Of a stretch of DNA of 64,000 nt, positions 1 to 11,652 are shown piece by piece. Under the pieces are notes generated by a model. It worked only from the letters and a program-made list of their open reading frames with translations. It ran no database searches and was not told the origin of the DNA. The translations under genes were made by a program, and so were the position numbers. The DNA is from Pilasporangium apinafurcum (taxonomy: Eukaryota; Oomycota; Peronosporomycetes; Pythiales; Pythiaceae). The stretch is taken from the NCBI GenBank assembly GCA_001600495.1, contig BCKE01000004.1, positions 607,852-671,851 on the forward strand. The letters are read 5' to 3'. Numbering within the stretch: the stretch's first letter is position 1; each line of letters starts with the position of its first letter.

Positions 1-1270
1 TACAAGGCCACCGGCGACGTCACCGAATGCAAGAAAGCGGCTGAGTCGCTACACAAGTATGGCGTCGTCTGCCTGCGTGATGAGGTACTTCTTGCATATT
101 CGTAGCTTTCTGCCACAAGTAGCTAGATAGGCAGTGTTTACTAATAGAGTTGCTGTTTTTATATCTGAGATAGCGTGCACGCAATGAAGACAACGATACG
201 TTCTTGAGCATGATGGAGCGCTACTTCGAATCGACCGATTTCGTTGAAGACGCACGACCCCAGATGCATTATCAAGTGGGTGTAACGCCGGAATTGAAAG
301 AGCGTGCACGCAACCATTGTGCACGTGCGGCGGATTTGGATCCGCGACATGCACCAGTGACATTGTGTCCACCTGAGGCTGATAAGAAGAGTCGCTTCTT
401 TTGGCGCATTGGCGAGCGACCAGCGAACACTAAATTTGCTGAGTTGAATGCGGAACCGGTCGTGCCCAAGAATTTCCCCGAGTGGGAAAGTGTGATGAAC
501 ATGTGGGGCGGCAAGATGATGGCTGCGATTACGGATTTGGTCGAGATGGCTGCGATTGGTCTGGATTTGGAGAAGGATGCATTGACCAAGCGCATCCAGA
601 ACGGACCACATTTACTGGCACCTACGGGTAGCAATTTCAATGTGTTTAACAAGCTGAACGACGTTCTCGCTGGCTACCATTATGGTAAGATTTGTTTGAT
701 TTATTTACTAGTAAATGAAGACAGAAGATCGTTGGGTTTGTGCTAACATTCGCATCTTTGCTTTGTAACTATAGACTTGAATCTGTTGACCATTCACGGC
801 AAGTCGCGGTTCCCTGGACTGTTCATCTGGTTGCGCGATGGTACGCGCACAGCCGTCAGGATTCCAGATGGATGCCTACTTGTCCAGGTATATGATTATT
901 TATTCAGCATGTTATAGGCATGCATGCATTATATGTGCTCACGACTATGTTTTGGTTTGGGAATGTGTAGGCTGGGAAGCAAATGGAATACCTTACGGGT
1001 GGATACATCCAGGCAGGTTTCCACGAAGTGATCGTTTCGGAAGCGACGATCGACACGATTGCGAAGCGAAAAGCGGCGGGTGAAAGCCTCTGGCGTGTCT
1101 CCTCCACGCTCTTCTCGCACACAGCGTCGGATGTGGCGTTGGAACCACTAGGTCATTTTGCTACGGCTGAGGCGAAGGCCAAGTACCCATCAACTCTTGC
1201 AGGGGATCAAGTGCTGCAGGAACTCTCGCACATTGAGTTAGGTACGGGCTTCACACTACATCGTGACTAG
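1..1270 (+). CDS. 2-oxoglutarate/Fe(II)-dependent oxygenase, isopenicillin-N-synthase-like (5' end off the window)
   Basis: Exons 1-84, 174-684, 775-887 and 971-1270 join in phase and give 335 visible residues; the start lies left of the window. The double-stranded beta-helix carries an HYD (HxD) motif at the junction of exons 2 and 3, a distal His in GFHEV, and a later RVS that fits the RxS 2-oxoglutarate-binding motif. This is the Fe(II)/2OG site of the isopenicillin N synthase-like superfamily. The sequence shows the fold and metal ligands; the substrate cannot be inferred. Intron 1 has a clear ctaat branch-like site. No functional link with the sideroflexin downstream is evident. Confidence 0.8.
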
Positions 1271-1968
1271 AGATGAGGACAGATGTGAATATAAAACGAT
1301 TCGACTGTGATGAACTGCCTGCCAACCCAACACATAACTAGTGAATTAAAATCGAACAGCATGTTCAAACAAAATGTAAAGCCTTTTAGCCCATAGATAA
1401 TCATGCGATACATTATCTCTGGCATCATTTGTTGCTTTTATTCTTAGAATTTCAATTGCTGGCATGGAATTAATGCTCTACTGCTTACCAGATTGTATGT
1501 TTCAAAAAAAGTGTACATAGCATTTGAACCATACTGACCCCCAAAGTAAACCATTCCTTCGCGAACTCGCAACTCTACTAAGCTACAGAAGCCATACTTT
1601 AATAATTCCGCCCAAGAATTGAATACCCACGTCGATGTGCAAGGCATGTGGTTTTGTCAATAAATTCATTTTACTTGAGCTCATGAGAAAACGTCCTCCC
1701 AAAAACTGAAGGTTTTCTTGCTATTACAATTGAAATTGCATTTGCTTTCGATTTTCAACCAATTATAGAAGCTATAAGAGGGAATATCACAATACTAATC
1801 TAAAAATTGTCCAATCACAATACCAGATTAAATGTTGTGTGACACATGAAAAATATTTATCCATCCAAACTTCCATGCGTGTCATCGTCACAAAATCAAG
1901 GTAGTCACTACAACGAGATGCTCACTTGAAGTTTCGTGTGTGGAGGGAAACTAAACCAGAAAACGAAG
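1271..1968. other. Intergenic, AT-rich, with one small minus-strand ORF
   Basis: About 700 bases between the oxygenase stop and the sideroflexin start. It contains the 3' flank of the oxygenase and the sideroflexin promoter. A 67-codon ORF on the minus strand (1444-1647) begins with an ATG and has a protein-like composition, but it has no recognised family and no supporting splice partner, so it is not called as a gene. Confidence 0.5.
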
Positions 1969-3743
1969 ATGACAAACGTGCCGCCCTTCACCATCGGTGC
2001 GTTCCTCCCGTTGGCGCTTTCTCTCCTCACTCGCTCGTATCATACGGGTTTGTGGGAGGAATAACTCAATCCTTCTCTTTCTTTTTTGTAGACACGCCTC
2101 GTTACGACCAGTCGACCTATTACGGCCGCTGGCGGCAATTCGCGGAACTCGTCTCACCCAAGTGCGCTGAAACAACCACGACGTCTTTCGTAGTGCTTGA
2201 TACAGGACATTTAACAAAGCTCTGGATGGTTTTGTGGGGAATAGGTGGCTCTTCGTCACGGAGAAGGAGATCAAGGATGCTGCTGATACACTCGCAGCGT
2301 TCCGCGAGGGCAGACTCGCGAATGGTGCCAAGAGTGACGCCGAACTCTGGCATGCACGGCAAGGTAATTAGCACTTATGATGATTCTTCCCAGCAAGTTA
2401 CTACTCTAACGTATGAGCAATGGATCATTTATGGAGTATAGTGTATGAGTCGGCAGTGCATCCACAAACAAGAGAAACTGTGCCGGTCGCGTTCCGGCTG
2501 GCAGCGTTTGTACCTGTGAACATCCCCATCTGCGCGGGATTGATCTTCGCCCCACCAACGGTAAGGCAAACGATAAAGCGCAGGTGATGTGAGTTTTGGT
2601 TTTGGAGTATAATTGAGTCACCTTTAGCTGTATATTTGGCGGTAAGTAGCTGGCGAATACGATCTTCTTCCAGTGGGTGAATCAAAGCTACAACGCTGGT
2701 TTCAACTACGCCAACCGGAACGCCAGCAGTGAACAAGACAACTCGACCATCCTTAGTACGTACATCACGTAGCCGTAGCAGTATGAGACAGCTATTATGT
2801 TATCTTGGACTAATCCCAGCTCGTTTTTTGTTTGATGCATAGAATCATACTTGACGGCGACGTTCGTGTCCTGTGCGACGGCCGTCGGACTCGGCCGTGT
2901 AGTGGAAAACGCTAAATCACTCTCCCCCGGCACAAAAACGCTCATGCGAAAGGTAGGCATGCTAATTTATGCTCGATATTCTGGTGTAATGCTTATGGAC
3001 TGAAAGCACTCAGAATTGGCCTTGATAACTTTTGTTGCTGGTCTGTAGATGGTTCCCTTCATTGCTGTGGCGAGTGCCGGTGTGTTTAATGCCGTGTCAA
3101 TGCGATTCAATGAACTACAGTACGTCTCCCACTTTTGTTGAACTAGTTTATACTTTTTCATCGTTTGAACTCAACATGACAAACACATACCTGCTGATAT
3201 AGAGAAGGGATTGACATCATCGACGACGATGGCGAAGTGCGTGGACGATCGGTGGCAGCAGGTCGACAGTCACTTATGCAAGTCGCACTCACTCGTATCG
3301 CTCTTCCCATCCCATGTATGATGTGTTATCTGGTCATTTGTAATAACACTCGACACATGAAATCACTCATTCTTCTCTTCTTGTTCTTTGTAGGCCTCCT
3401 ACTGCCTCCTTACTTGAGTGAAGCGGTGAAGAAAGTCGGATTGATGCCCAAGGCTCACGGCCCGCGATTGGCGACCGAACTAGGTACATTTTCGTTGTTT
3501 TGCTTAATGGATGAAAAATTTGATGCTGATGACCATGTGCATCTCCTTACTTTTGTGTATCTGTCTATCGGGTTGTCTGTAGTGTTGCTGACGCTATGTC
3601 TCTGGGGTGCTCTGCCTGGTGCAGTCGCACTCTTCCCACAACAAGGCACGATTTCCGCCGATGATGTTGAAGAAGAATTCCGTCTTCTGCACACCAAATA
3701 CGGCCACCCGATTCGCCAATTCTCCTACAATAAAGGCATCTAA
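1969..3743 (+). CDS. Sideroflexin (mitochondrial inner-membrane amino-acid carrier, SFXN family)
   Basis: Ten exons: 1969-1996, 2092-2161, 2245-2363, 2442-2560, 2650-2755, 2843-2952, 3049-3119, 3203-3315, 3394-3483 and 3583-3743, giving 328 aa, close to the family length. Family landmarks include TPRYDQSTYYGRWRQF near the N-terminus, LFVTEKEI, the IFFQWVNQSYNAGFNYANRN block, and a C-terminal SYNKGI. Sideroflexins transport serine and related amino acids into mitochondria for one-carbon metabolism. The start ATG at 1969 gives a short N-terminus directly before the conserved PRYDQ block. The gene is intron-rich, with introns of 80-110 nt. Confidence 0.93.
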
Positions 3744-4077
3744 GTTCAAAAAACCTGGTGAGTATGTGCATGAATGTGGAGGTGTGTAAACGAAAGACCC
3801 AACCTAGTCAAATCAGTGTTTATACAATGTAGTTTTTTCAATTTCAGTCTTGGGATCAATCGTCCTCACTTTTCTTGCATATGTTTCTACGCTGGCCACT
3901 CCTGCTGATGAAAATAAAAAAACTGGAGTGCATTCGTGATGCCTTTGGGATCTGCTTATCATGCCATGAAACCAAAAAAGCAAGCCCAACACGATTTTGA
4001 TTGAGGAGGGGAAGATGCCTAATAGTTACCTTTATTAACTTAATCGAACAAGTTCACTAAACACAGCACATCAGAAA
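3744..4077. other. Intergenic: 3' flank of the sideroflexin gene and upstream flank of the next gene
   Basis: Roughly 330 bases with an AATAAAA-like poly(A) signal near 3910 and no open reading frame of interest. An additional 3'-UTR intron (gtgagt near 3761) is possible but cannot be shown. Confidence 0.5.
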
Positions 4078-5341
4078 ATGGAGGCATGTCTGCAGGAGGT
4101 GAATTTCTGTGAAAGCGGCGCGTTCCTGCCCATTGTAGAGCCATCGGTCGCTATAAATCATAATCATCAGCCGTCCACTACTACACATCCTACATCTGCA
4201 CTCACACAGCAAGCCACACAGGAAAAAGAAGAAGCAGAAGAAAATCGGCTAGCAACTGCAGATGATGACGATGATGTGAGCAACTCTGCTCACCAGCCGA
4301 GCTGGCAGACAACACCAATACTCACGAACACTTGGCAGCCTCTACTCTCGGCCTTTGCGCCGTCGTCTTCATCGACAATAGTAGAGACAGCAAATACAGT
4401 TCCAAATCATTCGTCGTCGTTTGAGAACTTGCTCTCTATCCCTCCAGGCTTTGTAGTCACACACACCAAAAACCGGTCGGAGGCGACACTGCTATATGAT
4501 GTGGTGTGCCTAGCGATGGAGCTAGATGTGCTACTGGAGAGCATCACGGAGCAGCTTCAGGACCGTGATAAGCTCACGAAGCTCATCCGCACGGCAACGC
4601 AGTCGCTCAAGGAGCAATCACTCGCGACAACAGAACTGGTGCTACTGCGTAAGACGCTAGACAAACGATCTTCAGTAGCGTTGTGATTAAGCACATCATA
4701 TTGTCACGCTTGCTTTTCTTTTTTGATGTAGAGCAGAGCATTGGCTCGAATCAACAAAATGTGGTGATGTTGTTGAAACGTTTCCATATGTGCCTCCAGC
4801 AGCTCTACGACCTGAGGGTACGTGTGTGCGTGTGTACAGAGAGGTTGACATACATGGAGAATGGAATTTGTGGATAGTGATCTGCGTGTTTATGTATGTT
4901 GATAGTATCCATTGGCGCAGCATATTGAAAACAACTCGGTGGTAATGGCTGAACTCCACGAGTTGGGGCATCTAGAATTAGCCAAGACTCGTCAGGAGCT
5001 GTATGTACTCATCTGCTTCGTGACACCTAACAGAGCTGGAGAGAACTGACGCTTATGTGTGTATATATGACTGGAATGCGTGTTTCCACATAAGACTCCA
5101 GGCAGAAACACTCCTGCTTGAACGGCTTCATGGGTTGCATGACAGCAACGACTCCATCTCGTTAGTAGCGAGTATGCCGATCGTACCTCCATCCACCCAG
5201 GGGCGATACAGCAGCAATGTGTGCTGGCCGGTTGGCTCCAATTCGGATGAAAGGCATGAAATTTGCCATGTTTTTCTCTTCATTCATCCATTGCTTGGGC
5301 ACGTAGAAACTGAGTATTTCTTTTGCTTTGAGTTTTTGTAG
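4078..5341 (+). CDS. Uncharacterised protein with disordered N-terminus and coiled-coil C-terminal half
   Basis: Model of four exons: 4078-4648, 4732-4817, 4906-5000 and 5095-5341, 332 aa, phases consistent. The first 120 residues are low complexity (Thr/Ser/His-rich, a DDDDD run). From about residue 125 the chain is helical, with heptad-like Leu spacing (VVCLAMELDVLLESITEQL, then QAETLLLERLHGLH). I do not recognise the family. The end is uncertain: an alternative acceptor at 5101 would change frame and stop at 5165. The 3' part is also open on the minus strand, so this gene and the next minus-strand ORF converge and may overlap. Confidence 0.6.
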
Positions 5342-5510
5342 TAAGCGTTCAACCATGGATGATGTGCGACTGAGTTCGTTGTCGGGGTCCATAGCGTCGA
5401 CGCTTCTGTCTGCGTCACCTCCCAACGACCAGTAGATTTCGTAAACGGGGGATTTGATGCGCACAACTACCGAGACGTGTTTAAAAATCGGAGAAGGACA
5501 ACAGGAAGAC
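5162..5510 (-). CDS. Possible minus-strand exon of unknown function, antisense to the 3' end of the preceding gene
   Basis: An open frame of about 115 codons whose translation looks like genuine protein: mixed hydrophobic/charged, with an amphipathic stretch MVERLLQKLKAKEILSFYV followed by PKQWMNEEKNMANFMPF. The frame on the other strand here looks more like an antisense shadow. No family is recognised. It may be a separate small gene or a downstream exon of the coiled-coil gene whose stop is at 5618. First ATG in frame is at 5464; upstream it could be joined by splicing. Confidence 0.4.
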
Positions 5511-5617
5511 GGTGCGCAATCTCTATAGTCAGCTAGTATTTAGTGTATCTGCTCACGTTGCAACATATTTGACTGGCTTAATTGATCTTTTACGCCAATA
5601 ATCTTGTTAATTCCGCC

Positions 5618-7555
5618 TTATTTCGGATCGATGTTGTTTGATGGTGGTAATGGGCAGACCACTGCTGCAGGTTCATCTCCTATTGTGGGTTGGAAATGGC
5701 GCTTTCCCTTATGCACTTCCATATACAGGCGCATGTTCTTGCGCGCTTCTTCCTTCTTGGCGTCTTTTGTCTTCCACAAGTCAAGCTAAGTGCGGAGTAT
5801 TGACAAACACAAGATAGGTGTGATCGATATCCTTTGCATTGAAAAATGTCAACGCAGAAATTATTACCTCTTTGGTACGACTCGTACGCACAGCATCGTG
5901 CAGCCGCTCTTCAAGCTCCCAACAGTATCGTTGCCATTTTTCTTTCTCAGTGACCTGACTAAAAAGGCCAAAAACCAACAACGAATGTCAGCTCCACCTA
6001 ATAAAAAGCTGATTTTGCAACCTTATATGCTTCGTTAACATACTCTTCCACTAATGCTCGTAAGTCGAGAACGGCATGAGCTGCCGCTGCCAGTTCCTGC
6101 TCTGCTTTCTTCAATTTGAAAGATGCCTCGATGGCTTTTCCATGCAGCGAAATACAGTTGGTGGTTTTGATCGTAGTGGGTGTGATGATTGCCGGACTTA
6201 CCTTGGTCTTTGGCGGCAATGAGTTCTTGCTCCGCTCCTTTTTGTTGTTGGTGTAATTTCTGAATCTCGCTGTCTTTCCCATCGAGTGTCTCCTTCGTAG
6301 ATGCAAATGCTTCGCGCAGTCGCATATTCGTTCGCTAAAGCAGCCATACAATTGCAACAATGTCATCTAAGCATAATAAACTAAGGTGCTACTCGAGCAA
6401 GTAACTATTCATTCATATACTAAATACCGCTTTCTCGTTCACTTCGGTCTTTAACACCTCGCAAGCATCTTCGAGTTTCTAAGATTCCAAAACAACGTCA
6501 AAATCCATGAAGACGATCATTTATTGGTGATCTATCAAGAGGGAACTCGTACCAATGCTTTTTGGATAATGTAGTCGATCGTCTGATCACACGTTACCAT
6601 CGATTGAGCAAGTTCTTCCGTCGTCCCTACAAAATGTGTAGTTTCTCGTCACGCTAAAATACCTTTCAAAAAATATTTGGCTTGTTTTTGCTGTAATGTA
6701 CCGAGCAATATCCCCATTTTGCGTAAGTCGTGGGTGAACTGCGCGGCTCCGTTCTCTCTCAGTTGGGCATAGTATTGCAACACTGTATCAGGTTGTAACT
6801 CCTGAGGATTTGTTTGGCAAACGTGAGTGCTTATTATTTACTCGTTACGAATATTTAGGGAGGATCAAAATCCATACCTTTAGCCCAGCAAGCTTGGATA
6901 TTACTCCTTCATTATGCGCTTCATTCTTCATGAAGTACGCCATCATCTTCACAGCCACTCCACTCCACTCGGGAAATGTTTCTGGAATCGAGAGGTCCTG
7001 CAGACCGAATATCCAGCCATTATCACCAAAATCACAGAGTCAAGATAAAATAAAAATGCTGAGAGTACGAAAGAAACGGGGTTATCTCATCGTACGCTTT
7101 TGATGTCCTTTTCTTCGCTTGATGATTTTGGGAACGACTCTGTTAACTTCGTCACCTGGTGGACGAGAAATTCCAGATTTTGCTGCTTTTCTTTCTATAA
7201 ACAAAATACAAACCAAACACGCAAAAATGAAGATCAATTAATAAAAGACGGAGCGTACATTGGTGGAGGCTCAGAGAGATATGCCTTCTACCAGCTCCAC
7301 TTCATATTCTCGAAGGCGAATTTCTTGCTCAAAAATCGTTTCTCGTAGCGTTTCCAACTCTTGATATACAGTCTTCATGTCAACATAAAACGACTGTAAC
7401 ATCGCTCAAGCAGCAGCACAAGATTGATCACACTATAGTCAGCTACCTAAGACATGAATCAAAAATATTATCCACGTGTCTAAAGTAGCGTGTCACACCT
7501 TGATGCTCTGAATGTGACGGCAACCTTTCTGTTCCGAGTCAACGTAGAGAATCAT
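5618..7555 (-). CDS. Coiled-coil protein of unknown function (multi-exon)
   Basis: Translation begins at an ATG at 7555 (MILYVDSEQKGCRHIQSIK) and is spliced through about ten short exons to a stop at 5618. Recognisable blocks in order are SFYVDMKTVYQELETLRET, a segment with SIPETFPEWSGVAVKMMAYF, TEELAQSMVTCDQTIDYI, the long helix MRLREAFASTKETLDGKDSE, AEQELAAAAHAVLDLRALV, and a C-terminal ARKNMRLYMEVHKGK. It is dominated by Glu/Lys/Gln/Leu heptads. I do not recognise an orthologue. The last exon ends in a proline-rich tail. Exact internal exon edges were not all resolved. Confidence 0.6.
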
Positions 7556-7962
7556 ACAATTTGGTAACCAAGATTCATAGTTAGTCCACGTTCACACAAA
7601 GTGCATTCAAACAGTGAAATGATCTATGATCGTGTGCGCCTACCCAGCAATACAGGAATAGTTCTTTGGCGCCGCATTCTTTGCAACATGAGCGCGCCAA
7701 TTTCTTCAGTGTTTCGCTACGGCCAACAACCCAGGACAGCAAACAACGACGTTATCGGATCAGAGACGTATATACGTAGAGGAAGCAGTGGAGGAGATCT
7801 AATGCAGCGCTCAATTATCCAGCAGCTACGTACGTGGGGAACTTCTCCGTCATGTCAACCGCCTGCAAACTTGACGAATTTGAAGAAAAGTGGTCGTGAA
7901 ACGGATCAGGGCACTTCAACTCTCACCATAAGAACATTTGAGCAATGTAATCATTTCTCGCA
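7556..7962. other. Upstream flank of the coiled-coil gene; no supported gene
   Basis: About 400 bases. A plus-strand open frame (7601-8161) runs through here, but its last third lies inside the fold-back repeat, so it is probably fortuitous. Confidence 0.4.
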
Positions 7963-8342
7963 GTTAGCAGGATACAGACGAAACCGTGTGGATGCGTTTG
8001 AGAGATTGCAAGACTCTCCCGCTGCCCAAGCATACTCCTACACTCTATTCTCCTCATCAGCCGTCTCACAAGAACAAGTCATGCATCGGCCACACACACC
8101 AGCTCAACAAGCTAGGACTCCCACCAGACTCTCCGCTGCAACAACAGCGAGTGCAGAATGACGTGGGAGCGAGATGCGAATATGTTGGAGAACATTCTTA
8201 CACTCGCCATGTGTCTCCTACATGGACTTTTAAGACTACTCGAGTTGTGACGAGGAGAATAGAGTGTAGGGAGAGTATGTATGGAATCTAACAACCCCTC
8301 AAACGCGTCGACATGGTACTCCGTATCCTGATAATCGCCAGT
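7963..8342. repeat. Fold-back (MITE-like) repeat, copy 1, with both terminal inverted repeats
   Basis: The left end (gcaggatacagacgaaaccg) and right end (reverse of ctggcgattatcaggatac) are imperfect inverted copies of each other, about 90 nt each, around a short centre. The inner/right part, 8058-8342, is present again in inverted orientation at 9982-10266 with no differences I could see. Related copies lie at about 11653-11985 and 33229-33600. It has no coding capacity of its own. The class is inferred from structure only. Confidence 0.75.
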
Positions 8343-8361
8343 CGACGCATCGATAACTCAA

Positions 8362-8757
8362 TGGCGACGATCGTTCCTATCACTTTGTTGCCAGTGCACG
8401 GATGGACTCTACTGATTGGTGCTATTGTGTGTTAGGGCATTCAGTGAGTGGTGCTTTGCATTGGAGAAGCACGCCACAAACACAAAATTACATCCAATGC
8501 ACACATCAACATGGTGGAGATTTACCAGCATTCCTTATTCTGCTGTTTACCTCGACATACTTAGTCTGTATGAATCTGAATGGGTCGCAAATATTTACTT
8601 GATTATCGGTACGATCGCTGCAGTGTATATCACCCTCAGATCTCGGTCCTAACTGAAATAGTCCGTGTTGCTGGCTTCGTCGTCTACGCCCGAAGCTACC
8701 CGACTGGAGATCCAAGACAACCACTAACGGAGCAGCCATATATCCATGCAAGTAAAT
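8362..8757 (+). pseudogene. Decayed MAPEG / microsomal glutathione S-transferase copy
   Basis: Starts with an ATG whose first 24 codons (PITLLPVHGWTLLIGA) match exon 1 of the intact copy at 9092, then hits an in-frame TAG at 8431-8433. A shortened exon 2 relic reads YIQCTHQHGGDLPAFLILLF, against FNCIQRAHQN...IPIF in functional copies. An exon 3 relic contains EIVRVAGFVVYARSYPTGDP. No exon 4 relic was found. It begins only about 20 nt from the repeat copy 1 boundary. Confidence 0.8.
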
Positions 8758-9091
8758 AATGTATGATCATCTTATCACCTACATTGCAATTTAAGTATCG
8801 TATCACGACACTGTGTTCATGCTAATAAAAACGTATCAAACTCTTCAGCGATTCTTTGAGGCCAGCGACAACCTCAACAGCAATACCAAGTCAGGACTAT
8901 GCAATGACGGCGGTGCCAACCCATCCACAGAATGATGGCCATTGTTGAAGAGGTCCATCAACAGTACCATCATTCTGCATCTGTGACCACAATCAAACCA
9001 AAGTCCAACAACTCGGCAGTCATGAACAATGATAATGCACATTGCAGATTTTGCCAGACCACTCGCATTACAGATCTTGTCTCGAGCATCA

Positions 9092-9795
9092 ATGGAAACC
9101 ATTTCTATCACTCTTCAGCCTGCACATGGGTGGATCCCTCTGGTCGCCGCCGGTGGATGCTTCGTGGCTCAGTTCACTGCACTTCGTGTCGATGTAGCTC
9201 ACCGCAAATATGGAATTCTGGCACCGCAGGCACGTCTTAGTTTGCGATTACCGCTCATGCTCTCTGCAGAGAAAGCGAGTGGATTTGTAAGATGGTTGCG
9301 TGTATTTGCGTAGATACATGCGGACAAGATTGATAAAACTGACAAGACTGACAAGCACGTAAACGAATTCCACAACATTCAGCGCGGGCATCAATATGTG
9401 GTAGAGAATCTACCAATTTTCCTCACGCTTCTGTTCACCTCAGCGTATGACATTGACCAAAGTGATCTAGCGCTGCAGTTTGCATGTGGATAATACTGAT
9501 TGATGTATCCATTCCGTTCTGGTGCAGTGTATATCACCCGTACATCGCTGCGTCAGCTGGAGCAGTTCGTGTCGCCAGCTTCGTTGTGTACACCCGAGCC
9601 CACCCGATCGGAGATCCTAAGAAAAGAATAAAGGGCCACCTTGGTAAGATCAAAATCTGAATTATTTGTATGCTTGTGCTTGATGGAGTGATTAACATAT
9701 TATATGTGATTGTGGATTCATTAGGCTACTTTGGACTCTTTATGCTGTTTGGTCTCACGATCAAGACAACGTTGAAGATATTGGGATATGTCTAA
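9092..9795 (+). CDS. MAPEG-family protein, MGST3-like microsomal glutathione S-transferase (paralog A)
   Basis: Exons 9092-9229, 9314-9444, 9528-9643 and 9725-9795 give 151 aa. Four membrane helices are expected; the family block HNIQRGHQ sits in exon 2 and corresponds to the glutathione-binding RAHQN region, with His-Gln kept but RAH changed to RGH. Exon 3 carries YHPYIAASAGAVRVASFVVY. Intron 1 begins GCACGT rather than GT, a GC-AG intron. Exon 2 is 18 nt longer than in the sister genes because of a small Asp-Lys-Thr repeat. Exons 1, 3 and 4 match the other copies in length (138, 116, 71). The gene lies between inverted copies of the fold-back repeat. More divergent than the other two intact copies. 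Confidence 0.8.
9230..9313 (+). other. GC-AG intron 1 of MAPEG paralog A
   Basis: Donor context is CAG|GCACGT and the acceptor is TTGCGTAG. The preceding 138-nt exon has exactly the length of exon 1 in the two sister genes, where the corresponding donor is GTATAC or GTATGT. Either this is a functional GC donor or the gene has just been silenced. Confidence 0.65.
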
Positions 9796-9981
9796 ATTGT
9801 CCAGGCTAACATGCTCGACTTCGAAATTATTTCTTTGTGAAATCAATAAAGACGTACAAAGCGAGCGAAGGACACCATAGGATGTTGTTGATCTAAGTCA
9901 ACATACAATGTGTGTTTTGAAAGGCACATTGCTGCATGCAATATTTTTCTGTATCCTTTGGATGTATAATCGTGTCTCTCT

Positions 9982-10360
9982 ACTGGCGATTATCAGGATA
10001 CGGAGTACCATGTCGACGCGTTTGAGGGGTTGTTAGATTCCATACATACTCTCCCTACACTCTATTCTCCTCGTCACAACTCGAGTAGTCTTAAAAGTCC
10101 ATGTAGGAGACACATGGCGAGTGTAAGAATGTTCTCCAACATATTCGCATCTCGCTCCCACGTCATTCTGCACTCGCTGTTGTTGCAGCGGAGAGTCTGG
10201 TGGGAGTCCTAGCTTGTTGAGCTGGTGTGTGTGGCCGATGCATGACTTGTTCTTGTGAGACGGCTGGTGAGCTATGATGGCATGGTCGAATGTATTTACA
10301 CTGCACGACACCATCCATGAACCTTTTGGCTCTTATTTTTCTCAGAAAACGAATTCTAAG
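9982..10360. repeat. Fold-back repeat, copy 2 (inverted relative to copy 1)
   Basis: Bases 9982-10266 are the reverse complement of 8058-8342; each encodes the same 60-codon chance ORF on opposite strands. The copy then continues for about 90 bases (ending ccatccatgaaccttttgg) that are shared with the copy at 33.2-33.6 kb but absent from copy 1. The opposite terminal inverted repeat is missing. Confidence 0.75.
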
Positions 10361-10728
10361 CAATAAAATAATCAACGGAAAAAATGTGGGCTATCGACTA
10401 GTGGTAGTTTCAGCAAAACTAACCCAGTGTGCAGAGAGATCTACTTGTAGCAATTGCAATGGCAAAGGAGGAGGGGAATGAAATAGTCTTTGCCCCTCCA
10501 TATCACTCAGATTCCTGATCCATAGAAACAATATGGGCTATTGTGCTCTGATGTACACTCAACTATTGCGTATTTAATGTACTAGTTGACGATAATGCGT
10601 TTATTACATTAAAACCACTTGATATGACATACCGGTTTATTGAAATCGTCACACTATGAAATCTCATGCCTCAATATCCATACCAAAGGAATGAAAGCTA
10701 CACTACATGAACTTGATCATTTCAGTGT

Positions 10729-11410
10729 CTACAAGTAGCCCAGCAGTCGCAAGCCTGCTTCAATCGTGAACACCAAGTGAGCAAGCAAGCCAAAATATCC
10801 TAAATACGAGCACGCATTAGTTCGCTATTGATTTCATCTATGTACAGAAAACATAGTAACGGCATACCAACGAAGCCCTGCAATCGCTTCTTCGGGTCAC
10901 CGGTGGAGTAGCCGCGGACATACAAGATGAAACCCACAACACGAACCACACCAGCAATCGCAGCCATCTGTGGACGGAAGATTCTATACCATTTAACAAA
11001 ACGCGATTTCACTCATCAATACCATTACTAGAGAGCTTTTTGCAAAAATTTGGACGAGATATACATACCCTGCCGTGAACAGCAACATCAAAAACAATGG
11101 GATTTGCTCCAACATGTTTTGGTGCGCGCGCTGGACACAGTTGAATGCCTTGGCATTCTTATCACTCTTTTCCGCATACATCTATTAGCGGGGAAGAACA
11201 AATAATACCATCAATTTCAGATCGATCTCTATTGAGACGAAGAAGACAAACATTTCCCATTATTGAACATACCTCTGGATAGGGCACATTGTAGAGTTTC
11301 CGCGCTCTACCCACTTTGCTGGCGGCCCAAAAATTCACAAACAGCGTCAACACGACGACAAAGAGCAGATAACCGTGCTCTGGTTGCACTGGGACATGGA
11401 CGACTGCCAT
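10729..11410 (-). CDS. MAPEG-family protein, MGST3-like microsomal glutathione S-transferase (paralog B)
   Basis: Exons in transcript order 11410-11273, 11181-11069, 10983-10868 and 10799-10729 (138, 113, 116, 71 nt) encode 145 aa. The FNCVQRAHQNMLEQIP motif is typical of MGST3/MAPEG proteins that add glutathione to, or reduce, lipid electrophiles and hydroperoxides in ER or mitochondrial membranes. Hydrophobic helices include YLLFVVVLTLFVNFWA and VVRVVGFILYVRGYSTGDP. An upstream in-frame extension to 11482 has no counterpart in the other copies, so the ATG at 11410 is preferred. It lies opposite in strand to the neighbouring paralogs. Confidence 0.92.
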
Positions 11411-11652
11411 TTGCTTTGACTTGGAGTTGATTGTTTTTGCTTGTGATGCACGAAGTAAATTAGACACTGCTTGGATGATCACACAACCGGCAAATGCCGC
11501 GCTTTCAGTATACTATTATGGACTATTACGTCGCAACGGTTGGACAAGTTATATTGAATAAAATATAGAGTCTTTTATTTGATGTGAATATTTATGGATC
11601 AAACGACAATTGATGACGCAATCTGTCACAGAACACTCAACAGCAGAATTGC

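Noticed and set aside
1444-1647. 67-codon minus-strand ORF with protein-like sequence
   Set aside because: Too short, no family, no splice context; mentioned only in the intergenic note.
2618-2641. 24-nt microexon in sideroflexin followed by a 32-nt intron
   Set aside because: Reading the exon from 2650 (CTG GCG AAT ACG) gives the conserved IFFQWVNQ block without any abnormal intron.
7601-8161. 186-codon plus-strand ORF
   Set aside because: Its last third lies in the fold-back repeat, has no conserved character, and the same repeat gives other chance ORFs in its other copies.
8112-8294. 60-codon ORF repeated identically at 10030-10212
   Set aside because: The identity is explained by the inverted DNA repeat; diverged copies 3 and 4 do not keep the frame, so it is not a protein.
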